From Dipteronia dyeriana (Eukaryota; Streptophyta; Magnoliopsida; Sapindales; Sapindaceae), in contig CM065300.1 in the NCBI GenBank assembly GCA_032871835.1, forward strand, positions 114,511,088-114,575,087: DNA of 64,000 nucleotides. Reading direction: 5' to 3'. Every line of letters starts with the position of its first letter. The first letter of the stretch is position 1. Shown piece after piece: positions 49,571-59,950 of this stretch. A program made the translations under genes and the position numbers. Under the pieces are notes generated by a model. It had not been told where the DNA came from. It saw nothing but the letters and a program-made list of their open reading frames with translations, and made no database searches.

Positions 49571-49626
49571 TATAAAAAGAGGGAAAGGGTAGTTCGGTAA
49601 TTGAAGCTGTTGATTGCGTATATAAC
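49571..49626 (+). promoter_or_regulatory. Core promoter of the eS12 gene
   Basis: There are two TATA-like boxes: TATAAAAA (49571-49578) and TATATAA (49619-49625). The second is followed after ~20-25 bp by a pyrimidine-rich CCCCTCTTCAG stretch of the kind at which plant ribosomal protein genes start. The MULE target duplication ends at 49559, so the host promoter visible here is under 100 bp. No telo-box or TGGGCC site II motif is seen in it. Confidence 0.6.
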
Positions 49627-49639
49627 AACATCAAAAGCC

Positions 49640-49706
49640 CCTCTTCAGTTTTAAGTCATCTACATAGAAGGAACAACTGCAGCCTGCGGCTACTTCATCT
49701 TCAAAG
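49640..49706 (+). other. Non-coding first exon (5' UTR) of the eS12 gene
   Basis: A pyrimidine-rich start leads to a donor at CTTCAAAG|GTTTAT (intron from 49707). The intron runs to TTTGGCAG at 50248. Leader introns are common in plant ribosomal protein genes. The start coordinate is inferred. Confidence 0.55.
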
Positions 49707-50278
49707 GTTTATTTTCTATTTTATTTATTTATTTTATTTATATATTGATTTTTTTTTTTCGTTTTAATGAATTTATATATACGTGCAACAATGCAGTGGA
49801 TTTTTTTTTTTTTAAATTACTTTTGAGCATAAACTAGAACGGGTGTGTCACGTTATAGAATTTTAGAAGAGAAAGCAGTAATTTTGAACACTCTCATAGG
49901 AAATGCACTCTCATGGTTTTGAATCTTTTGATTGAGTTTAGTTTGATTTATTGATGGTTGGTGGTGTGTTTGAATATTGTTAGTACAAGGTAAAAACTCT
50001 TTGGTAGGTCTAAAGAATACACGAAATGTATAGAGCTTTGGGAAGATTCTCGTTGCAGTTCAAGTGATTGGTTATAATAATATCATGTATCGGCTAGTAA
50101 TTTATGTTTTCTTGTAGGAGATTATTTTTTAATATTATATCTTGCAAGTTTTAGGTTCGTTTATAGAATTGTTTCATGGCTATAAATTATAATAAGTTCA
50201 TTGTGATCTTTGTAAATTGTAACCTTGATTTTCCTCCCACTTTGGCAGTTGCTAGTAAGGCGTTTCATCATCGTAAAA

Positions 50279-52196
50279 ATGTCAGGGTATGTAAATACTT
50301 ATATTTTCCACTTTTATTTTTTTATTGTTTTTTAAATTGGTATTAGCCATCAGATCCCGTTGTTATATACAGGTCATTGGATTATTAAAACATCTTTGAA
50401 TTGCTACATTTCATAGTGAGTGCATATGGTTTAATGGAGGTTGCATTAAGGAGCATGAAATCGGGCCATAAAATTGAATTAGATGGAACTGAAATTTCGT
50501 GATTTTGAGAAATTAGCGGTTTGCATCTCCAGTAAAAATCTTTGCAAAAACCACAGAAAAGAATTTTTGATGTGCTTTAACAGGAGTACGTTTACGGTTG
50601 TATTTCTATCATTTAAATAAAGTGATCAGATTGAGACCATGTGGTGAGTTTGGGAAACTTCTATGAAGAGTATGCTTTAGGTTGTCGAATTTGAACTAGT
50701 GATTGAAACTTGCCTGGCAGATTATGGATTTTTAGTTCTGTAATTAATTCAAAGATTTATTATTTGAACAAGATTGCAGCGGACATTTCATTTATGTATA
50801 CTTCTATTCTCCAATAGTTTTAAATCTTTGCTATTGAGCAAGATTTAATAGGGTTTTTAGCACAACTCACCTTACGAGCCTTAATCACTGCTGTTGAACA
50901 TTTTATGCCAGCTGCATCAACATGCCTTTGTAAAATTCCAAGGAAGTATAAGAACTGGTCTTACCTAGAGATATTATGCAAGAAAAGAAGTGCTAGATGA
51001 CCGATAAGATACACGGTTAAATTGCTCCTTTTTATTCTTTTGGCATTCATTGCTTTGAACCGGCAATTTGGATGATTGGGCACTTCTTAAGCAAACTACC
51101 TTCATCGTGATTTGAGCATGCATTAATTAGCAAAGCAAGTGTCTGATTAGCTGCCTGACTTAAGACAGCATCAACAATTAGGTGTCTTTGTTCATAGTCA
51201 TATGATACTCTTTTTATTTACCACTTCTTGTTTATTTATCATTTCCTTTTCCGAAGGTTTGTTTGCATCTTTCGATATTCCTCTCTAAGTGTGTAAGTTT
51301 TCATGCATTAATTTTTTGAATCTATCATGTTCAGAGAGGAAGTTGCTGTTGCAGCTGTTGCTGTTGAGACTTCTGGTTTGGCTGTGCTAGGTGAGCCTAT
51401 GGACATCATGGCAGCCTTGCAGCTTGTGCTAAGGAAGTCATTGGCTAATGGTGGGCTTGCACGGGGGCTTCATGAAGGTGCCAAGATTATTGAAAAGCAT
51501 GCTGCTCTCCTCTGTGTGTTAGCTGAGGACTGCAACCAACCGGATTATGTTAAACTGGTGAAGGGACTTTGTGCTGACCATAATGTGAGCTTGATATCAG
51601 TTCCCAGTGCAAAAACCCTTGGCGAGTGGTCTGGCGTAAGTAAAAAATTTATTGCTGGCTTCTTTTGGGAATGATTTGCTTAATAAATGATGTGTTAATT
51701 TCTTTAGTGTTGTTGGAAAAGAAGCAAGTGCAGTTTTTGGGACAAGGCTTCTTAAGTTAATGTCCAAGTATTATTTCCCAACTGATTTCAACCTAGATAC
51801 TTAATAGATTTATTGATGATCTCAGTCAAGGAAATTGAAAAGCGTTTCCTTATCAAAAATCAATAGTTTTCCCACTTTGCCTAGCAGAAGGAAATAATAT
51901 TATCATCTATCTGTGCACTGAAATTTGTTTCGGATCTTCGCATGCTATGTGTACTTAGATTTTGTTTCAAATCTTTGCATGCAGTTATGCAAGATTGATT
52001 CGGAAGGGAGTGCAAGAAAGGTGGTTGGTTGCTCTTGCGTTGTTGTGAAGGTATGCATGTGTGCATGAAAGTAGGTTCCATGTTCCATTTTACACTTCCG
52101 GTGAGCTCATTAAGCTTTCTTCGGATTGATTTGCAGGATTGTGGAGAAGAACATGCTGGCATCAGTATCATTCAGGAGTATGTGAAGGCACATTAA
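50279..52196 (+). CDS. RPS12: 40S ribosomal protein S12 (eS12), five exons including the UTR exon
   Basis: The coding exons are 50279-50286, 51335-51635, 51985-52050 and 52137-52196, all joined at GT-AG introns with phase kept. They give a ~144-residue protein, the normal length for plant eS12. The first intron lies in the 5' UTR. The N-terminus is a short acidic/Ala-Val-rich tail. The conserved L7Ae/eS12-fold core follows, with LCVLAEDCNQPDYVKLVK and VPSAKTLGEWSG, then LCKIDSEG...ARKVVGCSC. The protein is a component of the small cytosolic ribosomal subunit. No stop or frameshift is seen, and it is the only intact host gene here. The upstream side is crowded by MULE 1 and the downstream side by MITEs. 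The longer open frame at 51327-51674 is exon 3 read into its introns. Confidence 0.97.
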
Positions 52197-53430
52197 CTTA
52201 GCTACCCATAACAAAATCAGGTTCTTTTCGTATGCGGGAGGTTTTCTCTAGTATTGCTGAACTTTTAATGTTATCCAATGTTTATGTTTTCCTTTACATT
52301 ATACCCTCCATCTGTTCTAATCACAAACTGAGTAGAAATGCAAATCATCAGGACATTTTCTTGGCATATTTGAGGATTATTAATGAGCTGTTTGTGGTCA
52401 AGTTTTGGTGACACATGAGTAGAGACGCTAAAAACCAGATTGAGGCCATGTTTTATGTCTCGGATCAGAATGGTTCGTTTAAGATAATTGTACTATCTAA
52501 TTCCAGTTAAAATCATGCGCACCATATATGATCCTCGTTAAAGGCACACCAAGCTCAAATGGGATCTGACATGTATACAAATGGATTGATGACTAACAAT
52601 TATGAGCTCCAGAGAACCTTTGAGAATAGCATTTTGTTAATAGCATTTCAAGTATTTTTTACTTTAGTTTAGAACTGCTGATTGTAAAAGCATTCACTTA
52701 CGCCCTCATTGGTCTATATAAACAAACATTACAAATAGGCGAAAAGTACTTGTGATTGGCCTGGAAATCGTCTTTCTTATAAAGCATGTCAAGTGCCTTT
52801 TAGACTCCACAAGCACTTTTGTTTTTATATTTAACTTTTGATTGAATTTGGTGGATATGTGATTAATAATGAAACTTGGCCCATCAAACCTTACTAGGCA
52901 TTCTTGTGGACAAGACTCGATACCCACTCTTCACTCTTCACTCGTCAAGTCCACATTGAATGAGGCAATAATGGCAAATGCTGGGTCATCTCTCTGCTTT
53001 TAATTTTAAATTGAACATGTTGTGGACCATGAAAATTGAAAATGATGATATTTTTGTCAAGATTTGTGGCTCTCCATCACTGCATCCAACTCCTGGCTCA
53101 AACCTAAAAAAAATTCTCAACCACCATGCTTTCTAATCCTCTACTTGTTTAATATTCCAACAAGCTTTTCCATGCTTTAGGCTAAAGCATAAATATGGTC
53201 ACTTGTTGGACCTAGGCTTAATATCAATGATGTTTTTTCTAAGTATTTTGATTGAAACTTTATTCCAAAACTTAATATAAACTTGTCCAAGTTTACAAAT
53301 TTCGTTACGAATCTTTTCTACAATCAGTTTATTACTTCTAATAGTTTGTTGAAGAAAACAAACAACATAATAAAAAAAAGTAAATATCTTCATTGTACAG
53401 TTGAAAATACATACATGATACATCTAGCCG
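52197..53430. other. 3' flank of the eS12 gene, no gene seen
   Basis: The 3' UTR presumably extends a few hundred bases after 52196. Beyond it I see AT-rich intergenic DNA without credible coding potential or known repeats. Frames at 52706-52927 and 53199-53498 show no conserved features. Confidence 0.6.
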
Positions 53431-53954
53431 TAAAGATGGTAAAATTATCCACGGATATTAATATCCGTACGAATCCGTTCCATTTAAAATGGGGATAGAT
53501 ATTATTATTTCGGGGACGGAGTAGGGATGGATGTTATACTAATATCTATTTTATTTTGGAGATAGAGATGGATATCATCTATGTATATCAATCCTCATCC
53601 CAATCCATTATAGATGTTAATATTTTTAAAAATATAAAAATTTATTATGTAATTATAATTATAATTATATAAGTTCAATATAAGTTATAATTAATTTTTT
53701 AATTTGAACTTTATTAGATGTATTTAATACTAATTACACGTGTTAGTTACATTTTTCTCTTATAAACTATAATAATTTATATTTTTTTCATCAAATACGG
53801 ATATAGATGGAGCATGAATGAATATCTATATCTCAATTCAAAGATTATCTGAATCTGTCCCGCTCACTTAGAAATGAGGATGGATGCGGGGATTGAGATA
53901 CATATCTCAAATGAATATGATATTCATACCAGATCCGATCCATTGACATCCCTA
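53431..53954. mobile_element. hAT-like MITE, 524 bp
   Basis: The right end, read inward on minus, begins TAGGGATGTCAATGGATCGG, the common start of plant hAT elements. The left end, TAAAGATGGTAAAATTATCC, is a decayed inverted partner. CATCTAGC on the left and CATCTGGG on the right suggest an 8-bp target duplication with two changes, though the left copy is offset by two bases. The centre is AT-rich with no ORF. Confidence 0.65.
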
Positions 53955-54019
53955 CATCTGGGGTAGGGTTGTTCGTCAGGCACAATACTTGATGATAAAG
54001 TGACGCCAGATATGGTCAA

Positions 54020-54023
54020 TATC

Positions 54024-54064
<41 letters not shown>

Positions 54065-54212
54065 GTGGTTTTCCTATCAGTACGTACTGATATAACTTAT
54101 ATCAGTACGTTATATATGGATCGTTGATTACGGAGAAGCTTTGACAAACCCATACACTCAAAGTATGTAAATCTAATGGTCCACATCTAACTCACTGACG
54201 AATTTATATCAG

Positions 54213-54262
<50 letters not shown>

Positions 54263-54308
54263 AAATCTAATGGTCCACATCTAACTCACTGACGAATTTA
54301 TATCAGTA

Positions 54309-54342
<34 letters not shown>

Positions 54343-54447
54343 TTTTGTGTGTGTTGTGACAATTGTTGGGTCTGTTCGAGATCATTGGAATGGTGTGTGT
54401 GTGTGTATTGACAATTGTTGGGTCTGTTCGAGATCATTGGAATGATG
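54020..54447. repeat. (TA)n/(TG)n microsatellites with duplicated segments
   Basis: Long TA runs occur at ~54030-54062, 54213-54250 and 54308-54323, and TG runs follow. The segment from GTAAATCTAATGGTCCACAT through TATATCAGTAATA occurs twice (~54166 and ~54261). The segment with TTGACAATTGTTGGGTCTG is also duplicated (~54357 and ~54408). Slippage at the microsatellites probably drove the duplications. Confidence 0.85.
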
Positions 54448-54464
54448 ACATGGTCGTAACTATA

Positions 54465-55776
54465 AGGATTAAAATCATTTTCATACCTCTAGTTTAACTT
54501 ATTAGCCATTCTGATCTCTTTAATTTCAATATCCCTCCATTAGATCTTTATGTTAAGATTTCCGTTAAAATGGGATGTCTGGCATGGATAGAGAGTAAAA
54601 TTACCCTACTGCCCCTGATTTTGTTTTTCTAAGAGATGAATCTTATCTCTATTTTCTTAATTTTTTTTTCAAAAATATATTTTTTGACATGGATTTCCAC
54701 CGCCCATTAGAGATGATAGACACCGGAGATCCACTCTGGATCTCCAAAAACTTTTATTTAAACATGGATCACTACCAAATCCAAAGATTTTTTTTTTATC
54801 TTTGACCATCATGAACACCAAACCCAGATCATCAAATCAAAACCCAAACCTAACAACAACCAAACCCAACAAAAAATTAAAAATTAAAACTTTGGATTTG
54901 GTGGAGACCAAATAAATAAATAAAAAAGAAATATATCTATGATCTTCTCCAAGACCACCACCCCAAACCCTAATCACCATCACCCAATCAGTGAATCACC
55001 ATCCTCGGCCCAAAAAAAAAAAAGGTTATGAATTTGGTGGAGATCTATTGATTTCCACCAGATCCATCTCTGGATCTAGAAACTAGCCAAATCAAACCAC
55101 ACTACCGCCACCTTTTTTCGTTTTCCATCTCCATCTCACTCAAGCAACCAACCACAAACACAAGCCATTTGGATCGATCTCCATCTCTAACCACAAAAAC
55201 CTAAAAATGAGAAGGAAAAAAAACCCAACCACCACCCATCAAATCGACCGCAAACAGTGTTGATCGTTTTATTTACTTTTTTTTTCCATCAACAAATAGA
55301 GAAGAATCATAAGAGAGGATGGAGACAAAGAGATTCATCGGTCATAGGTTTTTAAAATGAGTGAGAAAGATGAGATATCTAAGATTGTGAGAGTGGAAAT
55401 AAAACAATGTGAATTTGGAGAGAGAAGGTGTGGATGATGAGATGGATGGCTAGGGTTGATAAAGTTTAATAATAGTGATTTTTTTTAGTTTTAATTTTTA
55501 ATTAATTTAATATTGACTTTTTTAATATTAGTTTTTTAATTAATCAATTTTTAATTGTTTTTTGATTTATCAATTATTAATATACCATTAATTATGTAAG
55601 TTACCATTAACCCTCACACCATTGATGGAAATTTTGAAAACTCTGACGGAATTAGATGGCAGGAACAAAAATAAGGATTCTTAGTAAACGATTGGATCTA
55701 ACAGAGGAATACTTGCACTAGAGGGACCAGAATGGCTAAATGATCAAGCCAGATGGACGAAAATGATTTTAACCCT
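54465..55776. mobile_element. Non-autonomous TIR transposon, 1.3 kb
   Basis: The left end AGGATTAAAATCATTTTC and the right end on minus AGGGTTAAAATCATTTTC form inverted repeats that extend with lower match for ~90 bp (both include a TTAGCCATTCTG block). AACTATA flanks both sides (54458-54464, 55777-55783). The interior has AT-rich and CCA-rich DNA without a transposase. A 7-9-bp duplication and long ends suggest a Mutator- or hAT-related element, but the family is not certain. Confidence 0.7.
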
Positions 55777-56175
55777 AACTATAACAACTAACATGGAAGG
55801 ATAAAATCTTTTCTTGCAATATCTATTGAATTTGAATATTCTAACCCTATTGATATGATTAGGGGTACAAAAAATTAATGGCACCTTTTTAGGGGGCTGT
55901 TGTGTAAATAACACCACATTAATAATATATGTTTAAAGCACCAATTAATGTGTGGAGACCAAAATACCCTTTTTGAACGTGTGACTGTTTAAGAGAAAAA
56001 GTAGAGAGAGAATATTAAAGTTACTTGAAAACGATCGGAAGTGCGTCGACGGCTTGGATTTCGATGGCGAGTAGTGACATTTGGAGACTGCAACAAATTA
56101 TTTGAAATCGCTTGAGGTAAATTGAGCTACATTTGGTATCGTTTTTGTTTTAGATAAGTTTATGTGCATGTTTGA

Positions 56176-56274
56176 ATGTTGAATGAAATGGTAGATTAGG
56201 TTTGATTTGTCGATCTGAGAATGAATGTTGAATGAAATGGTAGATTAGGTTTGATTTGTCGATCTGAGAATGAA
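56176..56274 (+). repeat. ~50-bp direct duplication in the MULE 2 leader
   Basis: GAATGAAATGGTAGATTAGG and the sequence up to GATCTGAGAATGAATG occur twice in tandem. MULE 1 has a single related copy near 41060. Confidence 0.85.
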
Positions 56275-56329
56275 TGTGGAACGGTTAGGGTTTGAAATGA
56301 GGTGGAATAGGTGTTTAGAAAGATGAGTT

Positions 56330-57230
56330 TTTACTGGTTTTTCAAGACTTTTGTTTCAAATCCGAGCTTTTTTAAAGTAGCCCAAGCTTTTTAGAAAGGG
56401 GGTCAAGTTTTTTTTTAATAAAAAATTTAGGTTTAGTTTGAGAAAGATGAGTAATCTGGGTCCGAGGGTTTTTGGTGGAGACCCGAGCTTTTTGAAAAGG
56501 AAGCCCGAGCTTTTTTAAAAGGAGCCCAAACATTTTTTTTTAAAAACATTAGGTTTAGTTCGAGGAAGATGCGTATTCTGGGTTTTCGAGACTTTTCAAT
56601 AGAGTTCGAGCCTTTTTTAAATGAGTCCGAGCTTTACTTAAGGGAGCCCGAGAATCTTTTAAAATATGTAGGTTTAGTTGTATCGAGCTTTTTTCCCTGT
56701 AACCCTGAGCTTTGTCTATACACGTTTGAGATTTTTATACTGAATTTCGAACTTTTTTGTATATTGTTACTTTTTTCAGTATATACGAGACTTTATTGAA
56801 GGCCCAAGCTTTTTAATTATAGGTTTTGTTGTATCAAGATTTTTTTCCCTGTAACCGAGTTTTTTCTGTACACGTTCAAGATTTTTGTATTGAATTTTGA
56901 GCTTTTTTTATATTGTGACTTTTTCTAGTTTTTACGAGACTTTTTATTAAAGGTCTGAGCTTTTTAATTGTAGGTTTAGCTCGTATCGAGCTTTTTTTTC
57001 CTGTAACCGAGCTTTTTCTATACATGTTCGAGATTTTTGTACTAAATTTCGAGCATTTTTGTATATTGTGACTTTTTCTAGTATATATGAGACATTTTAT
57101 TGAAGGCCCGACATTTTTTTGTATATATTCGAGTTTTTTTTCATTTAATTGTGCTTTTGTTGTATATATTCGATCTTTTTATTCATATATTCGAGCTTTT
57201 TTATAAAAGACTGAACCTTGTTTGCAGTTA
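56330..57230 (+). repeat. Degenerate CGAGCTTTTT array in the MULE 2 leader intron
   Basis: About 30 short units with CGAGCTTTTT, CGAGATTTTT or CGAGACTTTT at 18-40-bp spacing run in plus orientation. They are the counterpart of the MULE 1 left-arm array, at the same place relative to the Ulp1 gene. The 56569-56799 frame is a product of this array. Confidence 0.82.
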
Positions 57231-57719
57231 TTTAGGAGGCATTTACAGTAAACTCTGAAAATACAAACACGGTTAAATGCTCAAGGCAAACCTAGAGGGG
57301 GGGGGGGGGGGGGATAGGTTAGACACCTTTTTCGACTCCCTTAGAAACAAACAAAAGTTTGTCCCTCTAGATTGCTTGTATCACAATATATATATATCAA
57401 TTAAAGATACTTAATCAAAATATAAAACAAGTAAAGTGTGATACAAATAAGTAATTGTAACACATACACAATCTATATCATAGAAAGGAAGTCAACTTAC
57501 ATAAAGAGTTCTATCCATAGTATTCAAATAACAAGTACAAATGTAAGAGAGATAGGGATAGAGAAAAGTTGACACAAGATATAACGTGGTAAATCTTTGA
57601 AGAGGAAACATCCACGAGTTAGCAACCACTGGCAAACAAAATCCACTAGTAGATAAGACAAGTACAATCTCTCAAGTGACCCCTTCACCTAGAAACTACC
57701 CTCCTATCCTACTCATGAA

Positions 57720-57970
57720 GATGTCGCCCTCTTGCTCAACAATCTGAGGCCTTACACCTCTTGTAAAGACTTCCTCGCTCACCCTTCCGGATCCTCACGA
57801 CCCTAGGCAAGACTTCTTGCTCAACTATCTGAGTCCTTCCGACTCTAGTCAAGACTTCCTCGCTCACCTTTCGGATCCTCACGACCCTAGGCAAGACTTC
57901 TTGCTCGACTATCCGAGTCTTCCCGACTCTAATCAAGACTTCCTTGCTTGAAAATCCAAGGTCTCACACT
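57720..57970. repeat. Tandem repeats in solo LTR 3
   Basis: Alternating units of CAAGACTTC(C/T)T(C/T)GCTC and GGATCCTCACGACCCTAGG recur with a period near 105 bp. The open frame across them (57736-57936, minus) is repeat-driven. Confidence 0.8.
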
Positions 57971-59559
57971 TCTTGCCAAGACTTTCTTGCTCAACAACAT
58001 AGGTCTCACACCTATTGTCAAGACTTCCTTCTCACAAGGCATCTAGGTTATCATGAATGCAAAACGTAAACAAGCACGCAACATAGAATGTTATGATCAA
58101 CACATCCTATGGAAAATACTAGACATGAGCATGAATGCACAAAACAAATGCATTCTAGTCAATCATGCATGTTTAATCTATCTAGATCATGTAAGATATG
58201 TTCAATATTAATTACAACCTAGATACATGCATAGATCTAAAACTTGAATCATAAGATATGTTCAATTAACACATAATCAAGTTTAAATCTCATAAACAAA
58301 AACATGCTAAAATCATATGACAGGTCATTTAGATTAAAGCTAAAGTTCTAGAGCATATTCCTATTCATAGATTCAACAAAACACATGAATAGCTCAAAAG
58401 AACATAAGCACATGTATCATTGTGAGAAATCGGCCAAAGAGAGCCTAATACATGTGAAGAACTATTTTTCACAAAATTAATCAATCAAAGATCATCAAAT
58501 AGTCCTGGAATCAAAGCTAGTACAATACAATCCCAAACATGTGAAAACATAGGTAAAATCAAAACCTAACTCAGCATGTGAGATTTCAACTGAAATTCAT
58601 TCTAGCTTTAAATGAGTTCAAAACTTAAATCAAAACAATCACAAGACACATATATATGTTGAATAAGAAAACCCAAGGCAATTGACCAAGTTTTAAAAGG
58701 AAACTTTGAGAGAAAATCAATACCTTAGTTGATTTTAGTGCAGTCCCGTTTTTGTGAGCTTAGACTCCAAAAACAGTAATAAAACTCATTCAAACCTTCA
58801 GAGAAAAGATGGAGGATGAATAGAAAAATACTCTCAACTTCGTTCAAATGAAGAAGATATGATGTTTGGAAGGTAAGAAAATGTAGAGAGAAAATTCTAC
58901 ACTCAAGTTTTTGAATTTCTTCTTAGAATGAAATGTGAGAGGGAAATGATATATAAAGGAGAGGGAAAATGGGCATATGAAATGACCAAAAGGGACAAGA
59001 AGCAGCCAAGCTTTCTTTCTGCCCGAGATGGCGTGTGGGCATCTCGGGGCAGGAAGCCTTCTGCCCCGAGATGGCCACGCGCCATCTTGGGAAAGAAGAG
59101 CTTTGCTGTCTTCTTTTTCCCTTGACCTTCCTTCGCGTTCTTCGACCGTTCTCCGGCCTCCAAACTCGGAATTTGAATCCGTTTACGGATTACAAACCGT
59201 AACTCTCTCACGGACATGGACATATAAAATACTCAACCCAGAAAATAATAATTCGGCTCGATATATGAAGACGAAGACAATGTATGCAACCTGAGTTGAA
59301 AGTGTAGTATCTTTTGACTTAGAACTTGAAATCAATAGTATGAGTAACCGAAATGACTGAAAATCAATCAAGAATGATTTAAGACTAAATTCAAGATCAA
59401 TATCCATGTTATACAAATATATACACATACAAACATAATTCACACTAGAATGCAAACTACATAGAGATAGTCTCCAATCATGCATTTTCCAAAACATGTT
59501 ATTTCCATACCAATGCATGAGCATTCATCTTCAAGTGTGTGAATGTGTTATACATGGTG

Positions 59560-59715
59560 CACAAAAATGCAGGGAAACATATGAATGAGTTGTATGTGTG
59601 TGCTTATAATGGTGAACAACGATGCATGGACACAAATGTATGAATTGTGTGTGTGTGCCTATAATGGTGCACAACGATGCAGGGACACAAATGTATGAAT
59701 TGTGTGTGTGTGCCT
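59560..59715. repeat. ~66-bp minisatellite in solo LTR 3
   Basis: Units containing AATGGTG(C/A)ACAACGATGCA, GGACACAAATGTATGAATTG and (TG)n occur 2-3 times. The matching reversed units are at 63700-63810 in the next LTR. Confidence 0.85.
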
Positions 59716-59950
59716 AAGCCTTGTAAGAGAAAGATAAGGTCTTAGTATACCTTTGTAGAACCATATTGCATATTTTCTCTTTGAAGACTTAGAACTTGCT
59801 TTGACTTATTGTTCATTCTTCTTTGAAGCTTGAATCATCATGAATCTAAACAACTAAATCATTACAAGTAAACATCATTTTGATATGGAATTAATGCCAA
59901 CACAATCTAAAACCTAACAAACTCATGTATATTTTTTTGTGACTTTCCAG

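Larger units (their letters stand above)
57256..59919 (-). mobile_element. Solo LTR 3 (2.66 kb) with perfect target duplication
   Basis: TGAAAATACAAAC...CCTAACA is flanked by AACTC at 57251-57255 and 59920-59924. On minus it starts TGTTAGGTTTTAG, as does the LTR at 63498. Near its left edge lies a 17-base G tract (57297-57313), which on minus gives a C tract followed by TCTAGGTTT, as in solo LTR 1. It sits in the leader intron of the MULE 2 Ulp1 gene. It has no coding region, so it is a solo LTR. Confidence 0.9.

Noticed and set aside
51327..51674. 115-residue single-exon reading of the eS12 gene starting at 51327
   Set aside because: Its start and end lie in introns; the spliced model gives the full conserved protein with a proper N-terminus.
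57736..57936. 66-residue repetitive frame on the minus strand
   Set aside because: Product of tandem repeats inside solo LTR 3.
58903..59294. Frames of 65-113 residues on both strands near a GC-richer patch
   Set aside because: Inside solo LTR 3, near its probable promoter; no conserved motif.
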